NCBI GenBank assembly: GCA_029747015.1 | Contig: JAKOGI010001342.1 | Location: 131,501 to 195,500, forward strand | Direction of reading: 5' to 3' | DNA: 64,000 nt | DNA from: Carnegiea gigantea | Taxonomy: Eukaryota > Streptophyta > Magnoliopsida > Caryophyllales > Cactaceae | In this document: one piece after another, positions 33,708-45,099 of the stretch | Numbering within the stretch: position 1 is the stretch's first letter | Layout of the letters: each line of letters opens with the position of its first letter | Notes under the pieces: model-generated | What the model saw: only the letters and a program-made list of their open reading frames with translations | Told to the model about the DNA's origin: nothing | Databases searched by the model: none | Position numbers and translations under genes: made by a program

Positions 33708-34938
33708 TTTTTTCTAATTGATGATGAGCTTGAGTGTGATGTGTTTGACTTTGATAATATATGCTCCATGGACTTTATTGTCCACATTGTTTCTACCTGC
33801 GATGCTTACACTATTTCACTTGATCTGAAACCCCTACTTGACTCTCTTAAGTATGCTTTTGTGGTTCTTGATGAGTCTTTACTTATGATCATTACTTCTG
33901 ATTTAGACTAGGACTCAGAGGGAAATTTTTTTGACTCACTTAGGGAGAATAAAAGGCCTTAGGATGGACCCAAGGGCATTAGCGTTATAGTTGTGTAGCA
34001 CAAGACCCATTTAGAGGATGATGTTGGATCTCACTGGGACTGTCTGAGGAAGTTAAATCTAACTATACAGGTGATGATGGTTAGAAAGGAAGTGTTGAAG
34101 TTGTATACCCTATTTCTAATAGTGAATGGGTTAGTCATGTTGAAGTCATTCCTAGGAAGATACTATTACCGTGATTAGGAATCACAAGAATGAGCTAATC
34201 CCAACTCAAGTCCATCCTGGGTGGAGGGTTTGTATTGATTAAAGAAGACTGGTTGCTGCCACCCACAAGGACTATTTTCCCCTTCCTTTCTTGGACCAAA
34301 TGTTAGAGAGACTAGCAAGACATTCACACTATTATTTTCTTGATGGTTACTCTAGCTACACTCATATCTCTATTACTCCTAAGGATCAAGAGAACACTAC
34401 CTTGTCCAATCGGCACTTATGCCTTAGAATGATGCCTTTTGGTTTGTTAATGCCCCTACTACCTTCCAGTGATGCATGATTTCTATATTCTCTAAGTTGG
34501 TTAAACATCGTATAGAGATTTTGGATGTTTTTTCTGTATTTGGGATATTTTTGATAATTTTTTAACCAATTTGGGAAAAGTTTTGAAAAGGTACAAGGAA
34601 AAACTTTTGACGTTGAATTGGGCAGAGTGTCACTTTATGGTAAAAAAGGGGATTGTCTTAGGCCATGTTATTTCTAGTTATGGTATTGAGGATGACAAGG
34701 CCAAGATTGATTTGTTTGCTAATGTTCTCCCCCATTTGTGTGAAAGATGTTATGTCTTTTCTAGGATATGTTGGACTTTATCATAGATTTATTAAGGAAT
34801 TTAGCAAGAGTGCTAAGCCTTTGTCCAACCTTCCTGCTATTGAAGTGCCCTTTCATTTCTCTGAGGAGCGTTTAGAGGTATTTACTAAGTTGAGGAAGCT
34901 CTAACCACTACTCTCATTCTACATCCTCCCGTCTGGGG
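33708..34938 (+). pseudogene. Athila-like reverse transcriptase relic, first part
   Basis: After an acidic linker (33708-34150) the RT is readable. It begins at 34190 with NELIPTQVHPGWRVCID and continues FPLPFLDQMLERLARHSHYYFLDGYSSY (34270-34360) and MMPFGL (34425). The catalytic F-M-D-D-F motif is decayed to ILDVFSVFG (34517-34543), so the second Asp is Val. It continues with NWAECHFMVKKGIVLGHVIS and FLGYVGLYHRFIKEFSKSAKPLSNL in a shifted frame to about 34904. A hAT element interrupts it at 34939. Confidence 0.83.
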
Positions 34939-35710
34939 TAGGGATGGCAGTGGGGTGGGAAATCCTGGTCCCTGTTGGGCCCTCGCCTCGCATAGGGGGA
35001 AAATCCTCCTCCTTAATGGGGACAGGGACGGGAATAGGGACGTGGATGAAATTCAATCCCCGAACGAGGATTGGGGCTGGGATGGGGCAAATTTTACCCC
35101 GTCCTTGCTTACCGACCTGGGAAAAAATTCCCATCGTTATCCCCGCTTTCCTGTCCCCGATTAGGGAAAAAAATCCATCTCCATCCTTGGTTATAATTAA
35201 AATTACATATAAATTCATTTATAAGCATAAGATTAAGGGTAGATAGATAAAATTACTTGAAAAAAATATCTCTTTTCCTTCTTAGACTTTGTTTCTATTG
35301 TGTTTGGCTTCTTAGACTTCGGTTCATTTGTATAATTTATGCATTGACATTAGACTTGTATTGTATAGACTTCTAACCTTTAATTTGGGTTGGATTGTAA
35401 ACTTCGATAAAATTTATTAGACTTCTGTTGCATGGAACCTACAAGAGCTTTGTATAATTAATTAAGTTAGATCTCCTGGGTAACTTGGTATTTCATCGCA
35501 GATCCAACTTACAATATAGTTTTCACATGCGAGAGAAAAGAATTTGTGGGGAAAAATCCCCGTTGGGGATTGAATCCCTACTGGCGATGGGGATGGGGAA
35601 GAATTTTTCTGCACAGTGGGGAAGGGGACGGGGATGGAGAGCATGGAGCTGAGCGGGGACGGTGATAGGGAATATGCCCCTCGTCTTCAACCCCCCCGCT
35701 GTGATCCATA
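34939..35710. mobile_element. hAT-type MITE in the Athila-like pol gene
   Basis: 772 bp, GC-rich ends. It starts TAGGGATGGCAGTGGGGTGG, and the right end in reverse complement reads TATGGATCACAGCGGGGGGG. TSD GTCTGGGG (34931-34938) and GTATGGGG (35711-35718) match at 7 of 8. Removing the element restores the expected reading through the RT/RNase H junction. Internal G-rich stretches at both ends (GGGGACGGGxATGGGG) are inverted copies of each other. It has no coding capacity. Confidence 0.88.
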
Positions 35711-36065
35711 GTATGGGGAGAGCCTTTCGAGTTATTGTGAGACGCTTTTGACTATGCCGTTGGGGTTGTTTTAGGACAACACATTGATAAGAAACACCAT
35801 GTGATCTATTATGCCAGGAAAACATTAAATGATGCCCAGATAAGCTACACTGTGATTGAGAAAGAGTTCTTAGATGTGGTTTTTGCTTTAAAAAAGTTTA
35901 GACCTTACCTGATTGGTGCTAATGTCCTTGTTTTCACTGATTAAGCTACACCTACACACCTTCTTTCAAAGAGGGATGCTAAGCTCAGGCTTATGAGATG
36001 AATGATCCTTCTATAGGAGTTTGATTGTGAGACTAGAGGCAGAAAGGATTTTAAAAACCCTGTTG
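35711..36065 (+). pseudogene. Athila-like RNase H relic
   Basis: Reading resumes right after the MITE with GEPFELL, then DYAVGVVLGQHIDKKHHVIY and YARKTLNDAQISYTVIEKEF, then FALKKFRPYLIGANVLVFTD. These are standard Ty3/gypsy RNase H segments. The last readable piece (NPVANHLFRI) is near 36040-36085. Stops at 35943 and 35999 break it. It degrades RNA in the RNA/DNA hybrid during replication. Confidence 0.8.
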
Positions 36066-38710
36066 CCAACCACCTATTTAGGATAGTGTGTGCCAAGGGG
36101 TATTGATTCCTCTATTTCTGAGTACTTCCCTTATGAGCGGTTATCTGTGGTTCAGTATGACCCTTGGTATGCTGACATTGTGAACTATATTATTATGGGT
36201 ATGATTCTCGAAGGTTGGAATAAGCATGATAGGGACAAAATTTTGCACTTGGTTAAATTTTATATTTGGGTTGTTCCTCATTTGTTTAAATATTATTCTG
36301 ATCAAATTGTTAGGAGATGTGTCCCAGATTATGAGGTTAGAAGTATCTTGCATTTCTGTCATGACCAAGCCTATGGAGGATACTTTAGTGAGAAAATGAC
36401 AGCAGCCAAGGTTCTTCAGTGTGGATTTTATTGGCATACATCATTTAAAGATGCCTATAAGTACTGTAGGGGATGTTCTAGATGTCAGCAGTTAGGTCAT
36501 ATCACTAGAAGAGATATAATACCCCTCAAAACTGTTATTGCATGAGATATCTTTGATGTATGGGGTATAGATTTTATGGGACCATTCCCAATTTCTTTTT
36601 GAAATGAGTATATTTAGCCAGCTGTTGATTATGTGTCTAAGGGGGTTAAGGCTATCGCCATTAGAACTAACGAAGCTAGAGTTATGGTGAAATTTCTAAG
36701 GGAAAATAACATTTCCAGTTATGGCATGCCACATGCTATTATTAGTGACCATGGTACACATTTTAACTGTCAATCGTTGGATGCATTGCTAAGACAGTAC
36801 TCCATTATCCATAGGCTAGCCACTCCTTATCATCCCTAGATCAGCGAACAGGTTGAGGTTTCTAATAAGCAGATCAAGCATATTTTAGGGAAAACTATCA
36901 ACAAGAACATGAAGGATTAAGTCGACAAGCTTATTGATGCTTTATGGGCTTATAGGATGGCTTACAAGATGCCTTTGGGTATGTCACTGTTGATATAGTT
37001 TTTTACGGGGGAGTAAGGGTGGAAATTTGTCGTCCCCTGGGACAGTGTGAAAATCAAGTCACTAGTTATTTTCGGCCCTAATTCTAACCTAAGGAAAGCG
37101 ATAAATGTCGCTAAGCTTGATTAATTAAACTAACTACTAACTAATCCTAATCTAAATATGATTAATTAAACTAAAGTAAAACAAAGCATAATTAACAAAA
37201 TCAATACAAAATATCATATTAACTAACAATAACTAGCAAAACATTTAATTAACTAAGAAAGCATAAAATTTACTAACTAAAAGAAGAGAGAGAAAGAGGA
37301 GCATCTCAAAGCTTGAAAATCCAACAATAGAGGCTGACCTCCTTTATTGGGGCAAGTGAATTCTCCACTTATTCTCACTAATCCAACTCAACTACTCTTG
37401 TTCTAACCAATTGAGAGGCCAAAACTCGAACTTATTAAAATATCTTTTGAAACCCTAAGGTGTGGAGGAGGAGAACGACCTAAAATTTGCATTCTTGAAG
37501 AAACAGAATGAGAGATTAAGAGTAGATAAGAGAATAGAAGGATGATTAGGGAAAAGTGGTGCTAATTTACATCCATTAACAAACAAAAGCATGTAAATTT
37601 GAGTATTAAACTAGTAAATCAAAATTAACAAAGTAAGAACTTAAATGAAAATGAAGATTAAAGAGAGAAAAAAAGCTGGTTGCATTAAAACTTCATGACC
37701 CTTAAAATATGGGAACAAAATGGAACTAAATTTACACTAATCTCTACTAAACCCTAGGTTAACCTTCTTTAAATCTAAAAATTAGATGATTACCCAAATA
37801 GGGGAGGAGAGCTTTAAATAGATCCTGACAGAGTAAATTTGGCACGGTCATGTCATGTGGCACAGGCAAATCATGCCAAGCTTCTGAAATTCTGCACATA
37901 AATAGAGCATAAATAGGAATTGGCATGAGCACCTGTGCCATTTGCAGCCCTGGCCAAACTTCTTCATTATTCTTCTTGTTTCTCCTGCAATTTTTGTGCT
38001 TGTTGACCCGACCTTACTTCATGGTTATCTCGGGTTATCCTATAACGTTTTCTAGGTTAACATGCCTAACTTTTGGCATGCTTTGCATCGATTATCGTTA
38101 CTTGAGCAATTCTCTTTATTACCTGTAAAACCAACAAAACACTAATAAAAAACCTAATTTACAAATTATTTGAGCTAAATCTAGGTAAAATAAAGTATTA
38201 AATTCATGTGTATCGCGCCCGAATAGTCACCTTATAAGGTAGTTTATGACAAGCCTTATAGGGTAGAATGAGGTGTAAAAGTGACGCGTATCGAGCTTGA
38301 TGGGCTTCAGGATTATCAACTATGATCTTACTATAGTAGGGGAGGAGAGAAGAGTGCAATTGAGTAAATTAAAGGAGATTCAAGTTGATGCATATGAGAA
38401 TGTTAGATTGTCTAAAGAGAGGGTGAAGTTGGTTCATGATAGAATGATTCTTAGGAAGGACTTTACCCCAGGCATGAAACTGCTCTTGTATGATTTGAGA
38501 TTGCACCTATTCCCAGGAAAGCTTAGCTCCTGCTAGACGGGTCCCTTTGTTGTTACTCACGTATTTCCTTATGGTGTAGTTAAGATATAGGATTCTGCTT
38601 CTGGAGCTAAGAAAAAGGTTAAAGGTTAAAGATTAAAGCAATTCATGGAACTTCCTATAGAGGAGGATATGGAGATTGTGATGCTTCACGAACCACCAAG
38701 TGATTTCTAA
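36066..38710 (+). pseudogene. Athila-like integrase relic, interrupted
   Basis: The frame at 36090-36545 contains the zinc-binding domain (HFCHDQAYGGYFSEKMTAAK, then CRGCSRCQQLG). The core follows at 36549-36850 (DVWGIDFMGPFP; IISDHGTHFN; RLATPYHP) and 36850-36985 (QVEVSNKQIKHILGKT; DALWAYRMAYKMPLGMS). An insertion at about 37014-38226 separates the C-terminal part, which resumes at 38227 (SPYKVVYDK) and runs on with LKEIQVDAYENVRLSKERVK and LYDLRLHLFPGKL to about 38710. Several stops are present. Confidence 0.82.
37014..38226. mobile_element. ~1.2-kb insertion of unknown type in the integrase gene
   Basis: The integrase frame is interrupted and its conserved S-P-Y-x-x-V-Y-G-K stretch is readable on both sides (36984-37013 and 38227-38250). 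The flank is therefore duplicated over perhaps 11 to 28 bp. The closest short pair is TAGTTTTTTAC / TAGTTTATGAC. Ends (GGGTGGAAATTTGTCGTCCC and, reversed, CCTTATAAGGTGACTATTC) do not give a clear inverted repeat or TG...CA. The interior is A/T-rich with a CTTTAAATAG motif (37812-37821) like an LTR promoter. Class is unresolved. Confidence 0.5.
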
Positions 38711-39827
38711 TGGGTGATGAGGTAGCCCGGGTACATTCAGTATCCGACCTAGTGTCATCATTCTATCCTTGTATACTTCGTGTATCATTTCTTTTATTTT
38801 TGTCTTTTCTTTTATTTTGTGTCTTAGATGCTCCATTTCCCCACAATGCAGGCATTGTGTGATCTTAGTTTGGGGGGGGGGGAGCTATGCTTCAAAATTT
38901 TTGAAAAAGAAACAAAAGAGAAAAATTTTCGAAAAACCAAAACGATTTTCTACTTTTTGTGTGATTTTGGGGAGACATATTATCTTGATTGACTTTGACT
39001 CCCTATGACTTAGTATTGGGTTATATATAAGTATAATGTGCATGAAAGACCTTAGTCCAAAGTGTGTCATTTCTTACCCTAGTTCTAACCTAGTCATTCC
39101 ATTATAATGTTGAGTCAAGTGCTTACTTTGTATATCACCATCGTCTTAGGGTCTCAGGCTTTCATGAGTTGATTTTCCCACTTTTTTTTTTATGTAGCAA
39201 AAAAAAAAAGAAAAAAAAGAAAGTCATAGAGTCAGAAATGATAAATATCTCTTTGAGACATGTGCTATTGGGTGCTACCATTTGAGGCAATATTGCTAGC
39301 CTGCTTTCCGAGTCAAATAAGTCAATAAAATAGTCAAGTGAGGTTGGGACAAACCTTGGTAAGCTTAACTCCTAGGGCAATGGTACACTTGCACAATGAG
39401 TGCTAGGATGGATTCACTATTTTGATGGATTACAGGGTGAAAAATTAGCGTGTAGGTGTCATGCTTGAAGATTAAGAGTCTTGATATATACTTTGTGCTT
39501 GTGTAAAATATAATACTTGGGTTGTATGTTGATGTTTTGATTAAGCGCACACAGTTTTCCTTAATGTATGTTTGATTATATTTAAAAAACTTAAGAAGAT
39601 TTTCTATTTTTCTTTTTATTTTCTTTTTCTTCTTCAAAGATTTTTTGGGTATCTTCTGTAAACCCTCATGCGAATACACTCGTCCATGAGGGGGAACTTA
39701 GAGGTTTAAAGGGCTTGTTGTACATTCTAATTGCAATCATAATTCCTACAAAAGTGAGTTTGATGTCATAGAATAGATTTTTATTTTCTTTTAATGAGGA
39801 CAAGCAAAATCTTGGTGTGGGGGTAGT
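38711..39827 (+). mobile_element. Athila-like 3' non-coding region, with G tract and PPT
   Basis: About 1.1 kb between integrase and the 3' LTR. There is no env-like ORF. A run of 11 G (38872-38882) in 'agtttggggggggggggag' lies about 160 bp after integrase. The true PPT, CTTGGTGTGGGGGTAGT (39811-39827), abuts the LTR. The rest is T-rich with A/T homopolymers (39180-39215). Confidence 0.7.
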
Positions 39828-41231
39828 TGTTTGGACCCAAAAAATTGCCCATTTAGGTAATTCTATTCACTTAGTTTTTACTCGTAATCAGGATTATTTT
39901 TGGTTTTTGTGATTTTATGGAAATAATGATTTAATGAAACAGTGGGCATAAAAAGCGAGTAGTAAATAGCTAAAAACCAGGATAAAGGAAATCATGAGTA
40001 AGCTAGGCTAGACAGTGGTGAAAATCATGCAAAATTGGCCCATTAATAAGTGGCTCAGCTCCTCCCATCCTCACGTAATCCCAGCTAATAATAAAATGAA
40101 AAGAAAAAGGAAAGAAGCAGTGACTCCAGCAGCACACTTCCCATCTCACGACCCAGTCCAGCATGTGGCCCAACCCATTTAGTTGCAGCGTATAAATTAA
40201 CGCGGGCTACCCGATCAACACTACTTACTTGGGACATCTCTCTTGTCCTATCTCTAGGAGCCTAGTAGAAGGACAAAGGAAGAAAAAGAAAAGGAAGAAA
40301 CGTGCAGGCGAGCCCACGGTCTGGCTTGTTTGTGTGCTCCCCTTGACCAACCAACATCTCTTGGCCAATCAGCACGCCGTAGCGACGCTTTATCCTGACT
40401 TCTTGAGCCAAGCAATCCGGCCCACGTCACTAGCTGATCATCAGTCAAGCACAGAAAATTGGCAAGTGAAGAATTGGAAGGTGAAAATAATTTTGGGAAT
40501 TAGGAAGGAGATTGTAATTTGGAAAGTGAACTAATATCATGGGCATTGAGAATTCTAATGCAATTAGGAACGTTTGAAGGGGTGCTACTCGTATAAATAG
40601 GGAGTCTTTGGGTGCTTTATACATCATCGAATTCTCTCCCTTTCTCTTATAGCTTTACTTTAGAGTTTGAGAGATTATTGGAATTGTAGGAATTTTTTAA
40701 GTAGAATTTAATTTCAATTTCTTGTTCTTGTTTCAATTTTTCTAATTCTAGTTTTAGTTTAATTTCTCTAGTTCTAGTTTCAATTCAAGTTTTCTACTTT
40801 TACTTTTAATTCAAGTTTATTAGTTTCAGTTTTAATCTTCCTAACAATTCTCTAATTCAAAGTTTCAATTTGTATTATTCCTCTGGGTTGATGGTGGGTA
40901 TTGAAGTTTCATGGTGATCACTTGTACAAGGTTCGAATTTTCTCCATTGGTTTTCTTTAACAATCATGGTTCAGAAGTTTCTCCATTAAGCAATTAAGGA
41001 ACTCTCTTTCTTCCCTCTTTAATTGTGATAGTTTCAATTTCAAGCTCTATTCTTACATTTTTATGAGATTCAATTCTTTGCTATTGTTTCCAATTAATTT
41101 CAGTTAGGTTGTTTAATTTAGTTCAGTAGTTTGATGCTAGTAATTAAATTCGAACCCATCTTTATGGACAACCCGTATAACTACAACTATGGCTGTACAC
41201 TTACAACTTATTTTACAGTTCTTGAGATACA
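39828..41231 (+). repeat. Athila-like 3' LTR
   Basis: Complete LTR of 1,404 bp, TGTTTGGACCC...GAGATACA. TATA box TATAAATAG at 40592-40600. It matches the 5' LTR halves 21610-21640 and 29700-31093. Next to it at 41232 the minus-strand Tat1 RT coding resumes. Confidence 0.87.
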
Positions 41232-41236
41232 ATAAA

Positions 41237-41416
41237 GCGCATATTATGCTTCTAAGTCTACCAAAGCTTCTAGAGGGTCAAAACATGTATATCCTTTTCT
41301 TTGGACTTTATAATCATATCATCTATAAATACCTCTGCTTCTTTATGCATCATGTCATGCAGTATAGTAGTGGTTGTCGTTTGATAAATAGCTCCAAATT
41401 TTTTTAACTCGATGAC
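41237..41416 (-). pseudogene. Tat1 reverse transcriptase, catalytic middle part
   Basis: On the minus strand, from 41416 downward, one reads FGAIYQTTTTTILHDMMHKE and EVFIDDMIIKSKEKD, then a helix ending near the Athila-like insertion at 41236. The catalytic motif F-I-D-D-M (41314-41336) is intact. The upstream part of RT is at 46560-47145 in the inverted block, and the downstream part is at 20301-21604. The three pieces fit end to end, which is the main evidence that Tat1 is one element. Confidence 0.83.
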
Positions 41417-42405
41417 ATCACAGTGTAGCAATAGAGTTGGTTAATCCCTAAAAGCATGTTCTTCTGCTGGGTTCCTAGGTGAATTAGGTGGCTCATCCTG
41501 AGGACAAATCAAATCTTTCCTTCATTCTCTCTCTCTACTTTGCTTCTCTTTAGTTTATTTAATATCAAGTTCGGTAAAAATGCGATCTTTAGTTAGCTTC
41601 ATTCCCACCCGTTGTAATATTTTGAATTGTTTCTTTTAATTCCTTTAGACTAACATTGTGTTTTGATTTTTCTTATTTGAAGTAGTGATTGTAATATCCT
41701 ACATGTTTGTTATTTTAAGTATAGTTAAATTGTTGTTTCCCATATTGATTAGTAGAGACCGTCGGTGATAACAGGCGATGTTATGATACAGTCCATCATG
41801 ATATCATGCCTTCGCCCCTGAATTTAGATCTTGATTTGTGCCAGTGTAATTAGATGGTTCCCACACCATAGATTAATCTGGGGCCTTTTGAAACCCTTTT
41901 TGTGTCCCTTCATTTAATGGTTCATATGAATCTATCGTCCCTACGGTGACCCTTTGATTATCGCTTGATTCAAAAAGCAAATTCAGTTTATAAGTTTTCA
42001 TAAAACTCATTGGTGGCTGTACTGATTAATGTTGTTCTATTTTATTTTTTTTTTTTTTTGGGATTGGAGAAGAAGAAGTTCGGGATTCAGTACAGTGTCA
42101 CTATCTCGACTAGGAACTGGGCCTAATTTTAGCCTAAGAACATGGCCGGGTTCCTGGATCAGGGCTACTGTCCAGTTTCCTGGATTAGGCATTCGACACT
42201 ATATGAAACCAGACCAGGAAACTAGACCTGGTTCTGGCCCGAGAACCCAGTCGGGTTCTTAGATCATAACCCTAGTCCAATCCACTGATTCAGCCATGAT
42301 TTAAGCACTTTGAACAAAATATTAAAAATTAATTTTGAATCTGAATACCAAGTGAGTCACACCATTCATGGAGGAATTGCATCCACCCTAAAATATTGTT
42401 TTACA
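41417..42405 (+). repeat. Tat1 5' LTR, U5 half (inverted block)
   Basis: It is the reverse complement of 9237-10240 at moderate identity, for example 'ggttaatccctaaaagc', 'tactttgcttctctttagtt', 'tcatatgaatctatcgtccc' and 'gaagaagttcg'. Four palindromic boxes lie at about 42113, 42137, 42208 and 42238. It ends TTTTACA at 42405, followed by the PBS. Confidence 0.8.
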
Positions 42406-42424
42406 GTGGTAACTCCACTGGAGA
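42406..42424 (+). promoter_or_regulatory. Primer-binding site of Tat1
   Basis: GTGGTAACTCCACTGGAGA directly follows the LTR end. Tat2 has GTGGAGACTCCACTGGGGG at 61116-61134. This resembles the TGGCGACTCCACTGGGGA-type site of Tat/Ogre elements. I did not assign the tRNA. Confidence 0.6.
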
Positions 42425-43550
42425 CTTCTTTTTTTAATAGGAAAAAGAGGAAATGGGGCAAGATTTGGGAGCTAATACAAGAAATTATTTTTTAGTTACA
42501 CTTGCATTAGGTATTCTTGCATTAAAGGTACTACTGTATCGAGTTAATAGTACCTCTAGGTCAAACCCTGCTGTTACCCCCTCGAGAGAGTAACTGGATA
42601 ACTCAGTGGGTCTATTAGACTTTTCACTAAGCATGTAGTTGTTCCACCCACTTAGGAAACACTTTTCTAGTCCACATGATATGAGGAAGCAACCAAAATA
42701 TACCACTCCTGCCATGCACATTATGGATTATGTGCGAAGCATTTGGGTCATCAGAGGATTGTTGTAAACCTTACCTAAACCCTTGTAACATAGAACTCTA
42801 GCTAAGGATGGAACTCCTTTGTATGCACGGACATGTTTGTGTAACCTGATTGTCCCAATCTCTAAAGAATATGCATTATATGCTTTTAGGCTTAGGAGGA
42901 CCTAGATTAGGAAGGGTCAAGTCTAGTAATCATAGATTAATGACTAAAGATGACATTTAGGCTAATTGAGCTTTAACAACTCTTGATTCAAATCTGAATA
43001 AGGTTATAACCTCATTTACATCATAATAGTGGTCTTAGTTTGAAAAAAAATAGTAAAAAAGAGAAACCCGACTAGGTTTTCTCAACCCAAAAAAAAAGTT
43101 CTCATACACCCTGCATTTAGGAGAATGGGTAGAAATTATGTCTACAGGAGCCGGGTCGGGATCTAGGGAGTTTGTATGCATGAGTCAATGTCTAAGGGAA
43201 AACAGAGTAGTCATCATAGGCCCCACTGGGGAAACTTGTCGCGATTCAAGCAGTAGATCCAGTCCAGTTTACTTCACCTTAATCTAGTTTTGGTTTGCAT
43301 TCATGGCATAGTGAAAGTTTCCTAGGCCCTCAAGCATTTGGTTTTAGTTCATCAGTTAGCATAGGTCATTCAAAGATCATAAACTTCTTTTGAAAAGTAC
43401 TAAGATGAACTAGTCCTGAGCACTCTTTGTTAATAAAAAAAAGGATACGAAAAACTAAGAAGGTACATAAGCAAAGTCCACACACCGGGAAACTTCTGTC
43501 TTGAGAAGAGTCCAAGAAAACTCCGCCATGTGGGTCAAAGTCAAAGTCGA
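42425..43550 (+). mobile_element. Tat1 leader between PBS and gag
   Basis: About 1.1 kb without a credible gene. It is collinear with Tat2 61136-62780, with shared blocks such as 'tagttacacttgcattagg', 'gtccacatgatatgagg' and 'cctacaggagccgggtc'-like words. Short A-runs (43040, 43090, 43435) mark local slippage. Confidence 0.7.
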
Positions 43551-44780
43551 AATTCAAATCAAGGTCTAATCCCCACCAATTCTAATGCTGTAAATAATGA
43601 GATCACTCAACTTATGAAGATGATTTAAAGAATGAAAACTAGGATGGTGGGGGTGAAAAGAACATGGAGATGATGGCCACCACACTTCAAAACCTTATCA
43701 AAGAACCCCACAGGAGAATAGCAAGCAGCTCACAAGGAAGAAGGGAAAGATGATAGAAAGGGAGAGCTAGATAATAAGTGGAAAAGAGCGCTCCTTAAAT
43801 TAATCCATGAGTAGATCGCATAGAACAACTACTTAAAGAGTCCTCAATTTTGAACAATTAATTTAACTACTATGCAAGATTTACTTGAATTCCAAAAGGG
43901 AAATTGCCTCTAAAGTTCACCATGCCGGACATTAAATTTCATGGAATTGAAACCACCATATGAGGAATTTTGTTAGTGCAATGACTCTAAAAGAGATTGA
44001 CAAAGACATCTTCCATATCATACTTTCTTGGACCCTTAACAAGGATATAATGGGATGGTATAATGCAGCAGACCCATGAAAAGTCACGAACTTGGATGAT
44101 CTTTGTAAAGAGTTGTTACATCAGTAATCATATAATGCTGACCTCCCAATCATACTCAGAGACTTAGAACTAATTAACTAAGAAGAAAAGGAAGGATTTT
44201 CTGACTACCTTGCTAGATGAAGGGCGAAGGCCACTCACATAGTGGATCAAACTTCAAAATTTGATCAAGTGAGATTGTTCATTAAGAACCTTCAACATGC
44301 ATCTAGACAGCACTTGCGATTCACGCCATTTGAAAATTTCACTACATTGAGGAATATAGGTATGCTTGCAGAAGAAGAATAGGTCAGGGAAGTGCTCGCA
44401 AAGATTGGTAGGAACTAGAAAGGCAGCTATCAAAATAAGGATAAGAAAGTTAGTAGCTCTAAAGAAGTGCATGCGATAAATCGTAACATTGAGTATACCA
44501 CCATAGGGACCACCCACACTTAGGCCCTAGAGCTATTACTCGACAATGGAAAGATCGATCTTCCTAAGGTCAAGCCAGAAACTAAAGCCATTAAGCAACT
44601 GAAATCTTTTTGCCTAGTCAAATGCTCCAAATATCATCAGGTGTAGGGCCATGATATCAAGAAATGCGGGACTTTTAAGGATAGGCTAGAAAGGATGTTT
44701 AGGTCAGGGTAGCTCCCTTTGCCTAAAGTAACTCAAAACCCCAATAATGATAAAAACCCACTCGGAGACCATAAATGCAT
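43551..44780 (+). pseudogene. Tat1 gag relic
   Basis: Capsid pieces are readable in changing frames. 'PKGKLPLKFTMPDIKFHGIE' lies near 43895-43950, then a helix with 'LFHQ.YNADLPIILRDLELI', then 'DQVRLFIKNLQHASRQHLRF', 'PFENFTTLRNIGMLAEEE' (44265-44380) and 'AINRNIEYTTIGTTHT' (44470-44520). A variant zinc knuckle near 44620-44670 has the pattern C...H...GHDIKKC with one stop inside. Tat2 has the same protein at 62790-63990. Stops and frameshifts make it non-functional. Confidence 0.78.
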
Positions 44781-45099
44781 CTTTACTATAAGTGATGATC
44801 AAGAAAATAACTAGGACACATCCATATACATACAGAGCATTTATGGGCCAAAGCCAAAGGTTTGCATACCCACACAATATTCAAAAGTTCATAGCTTATG
44901 GGAAGGTGATGAAAAGGATGTACATGGAGGTTAATGGCTTGCTGAAGTAAGTGATGATGATTTGCAGGGAGAAAATGAAGAAGATGACTTTTGGGGAGAG
45001 GAAGACCAAGCTGAGGTCCAACACCTCATGAAAGCTTCATGACACCAAGTCAAACAAGGCCTACAACAAGTCCAGAAAAAGAAAAGGGGGTGATGAATC

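Larger units (their letters stand above)
21610..41231 (+). mobile_element. Athila-like Ty3/gypsy retrotransposon inserted in Tat1 RT
   Basis: Its 3' LTR is 39828-41231. Its 5' LTR is split by LARD-A copy 2 into 21610-21640 and 29700-31093. A tRNA-Asp-type PBS follows the 5' LTR, and a PPT (CTTGGTGTGGGGGTAGT, 39811-39827) precedes the 3' LTR. Order is gag, protease, RT, RNase H, integrase, all on the plus strand and all broken. The integrase is followed by about 1.1 kb without a readable env-like gene. Insertion lies in the Tat1 RT codons for R-L-N. The flanking pentamers TTCAA (21605-21609) and ATAAA (41232-41236) are a weak TSD (3 of 5). Confidence 0.82.

Noticed and set aside
34944..35825. 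100-residue ORFs on both strands at the G-rich block
   Set aside because: They are translations of the GC-rich ends of a hAT MITE, with Gly/Pro-rich low-complexity products.
40229..40534. 101-residue plus-strand ORF
   Set aside because: Inside the Athila-like 3' LTR. The 5' LTR counterpart (about 30100-30400) does not keep the frame.
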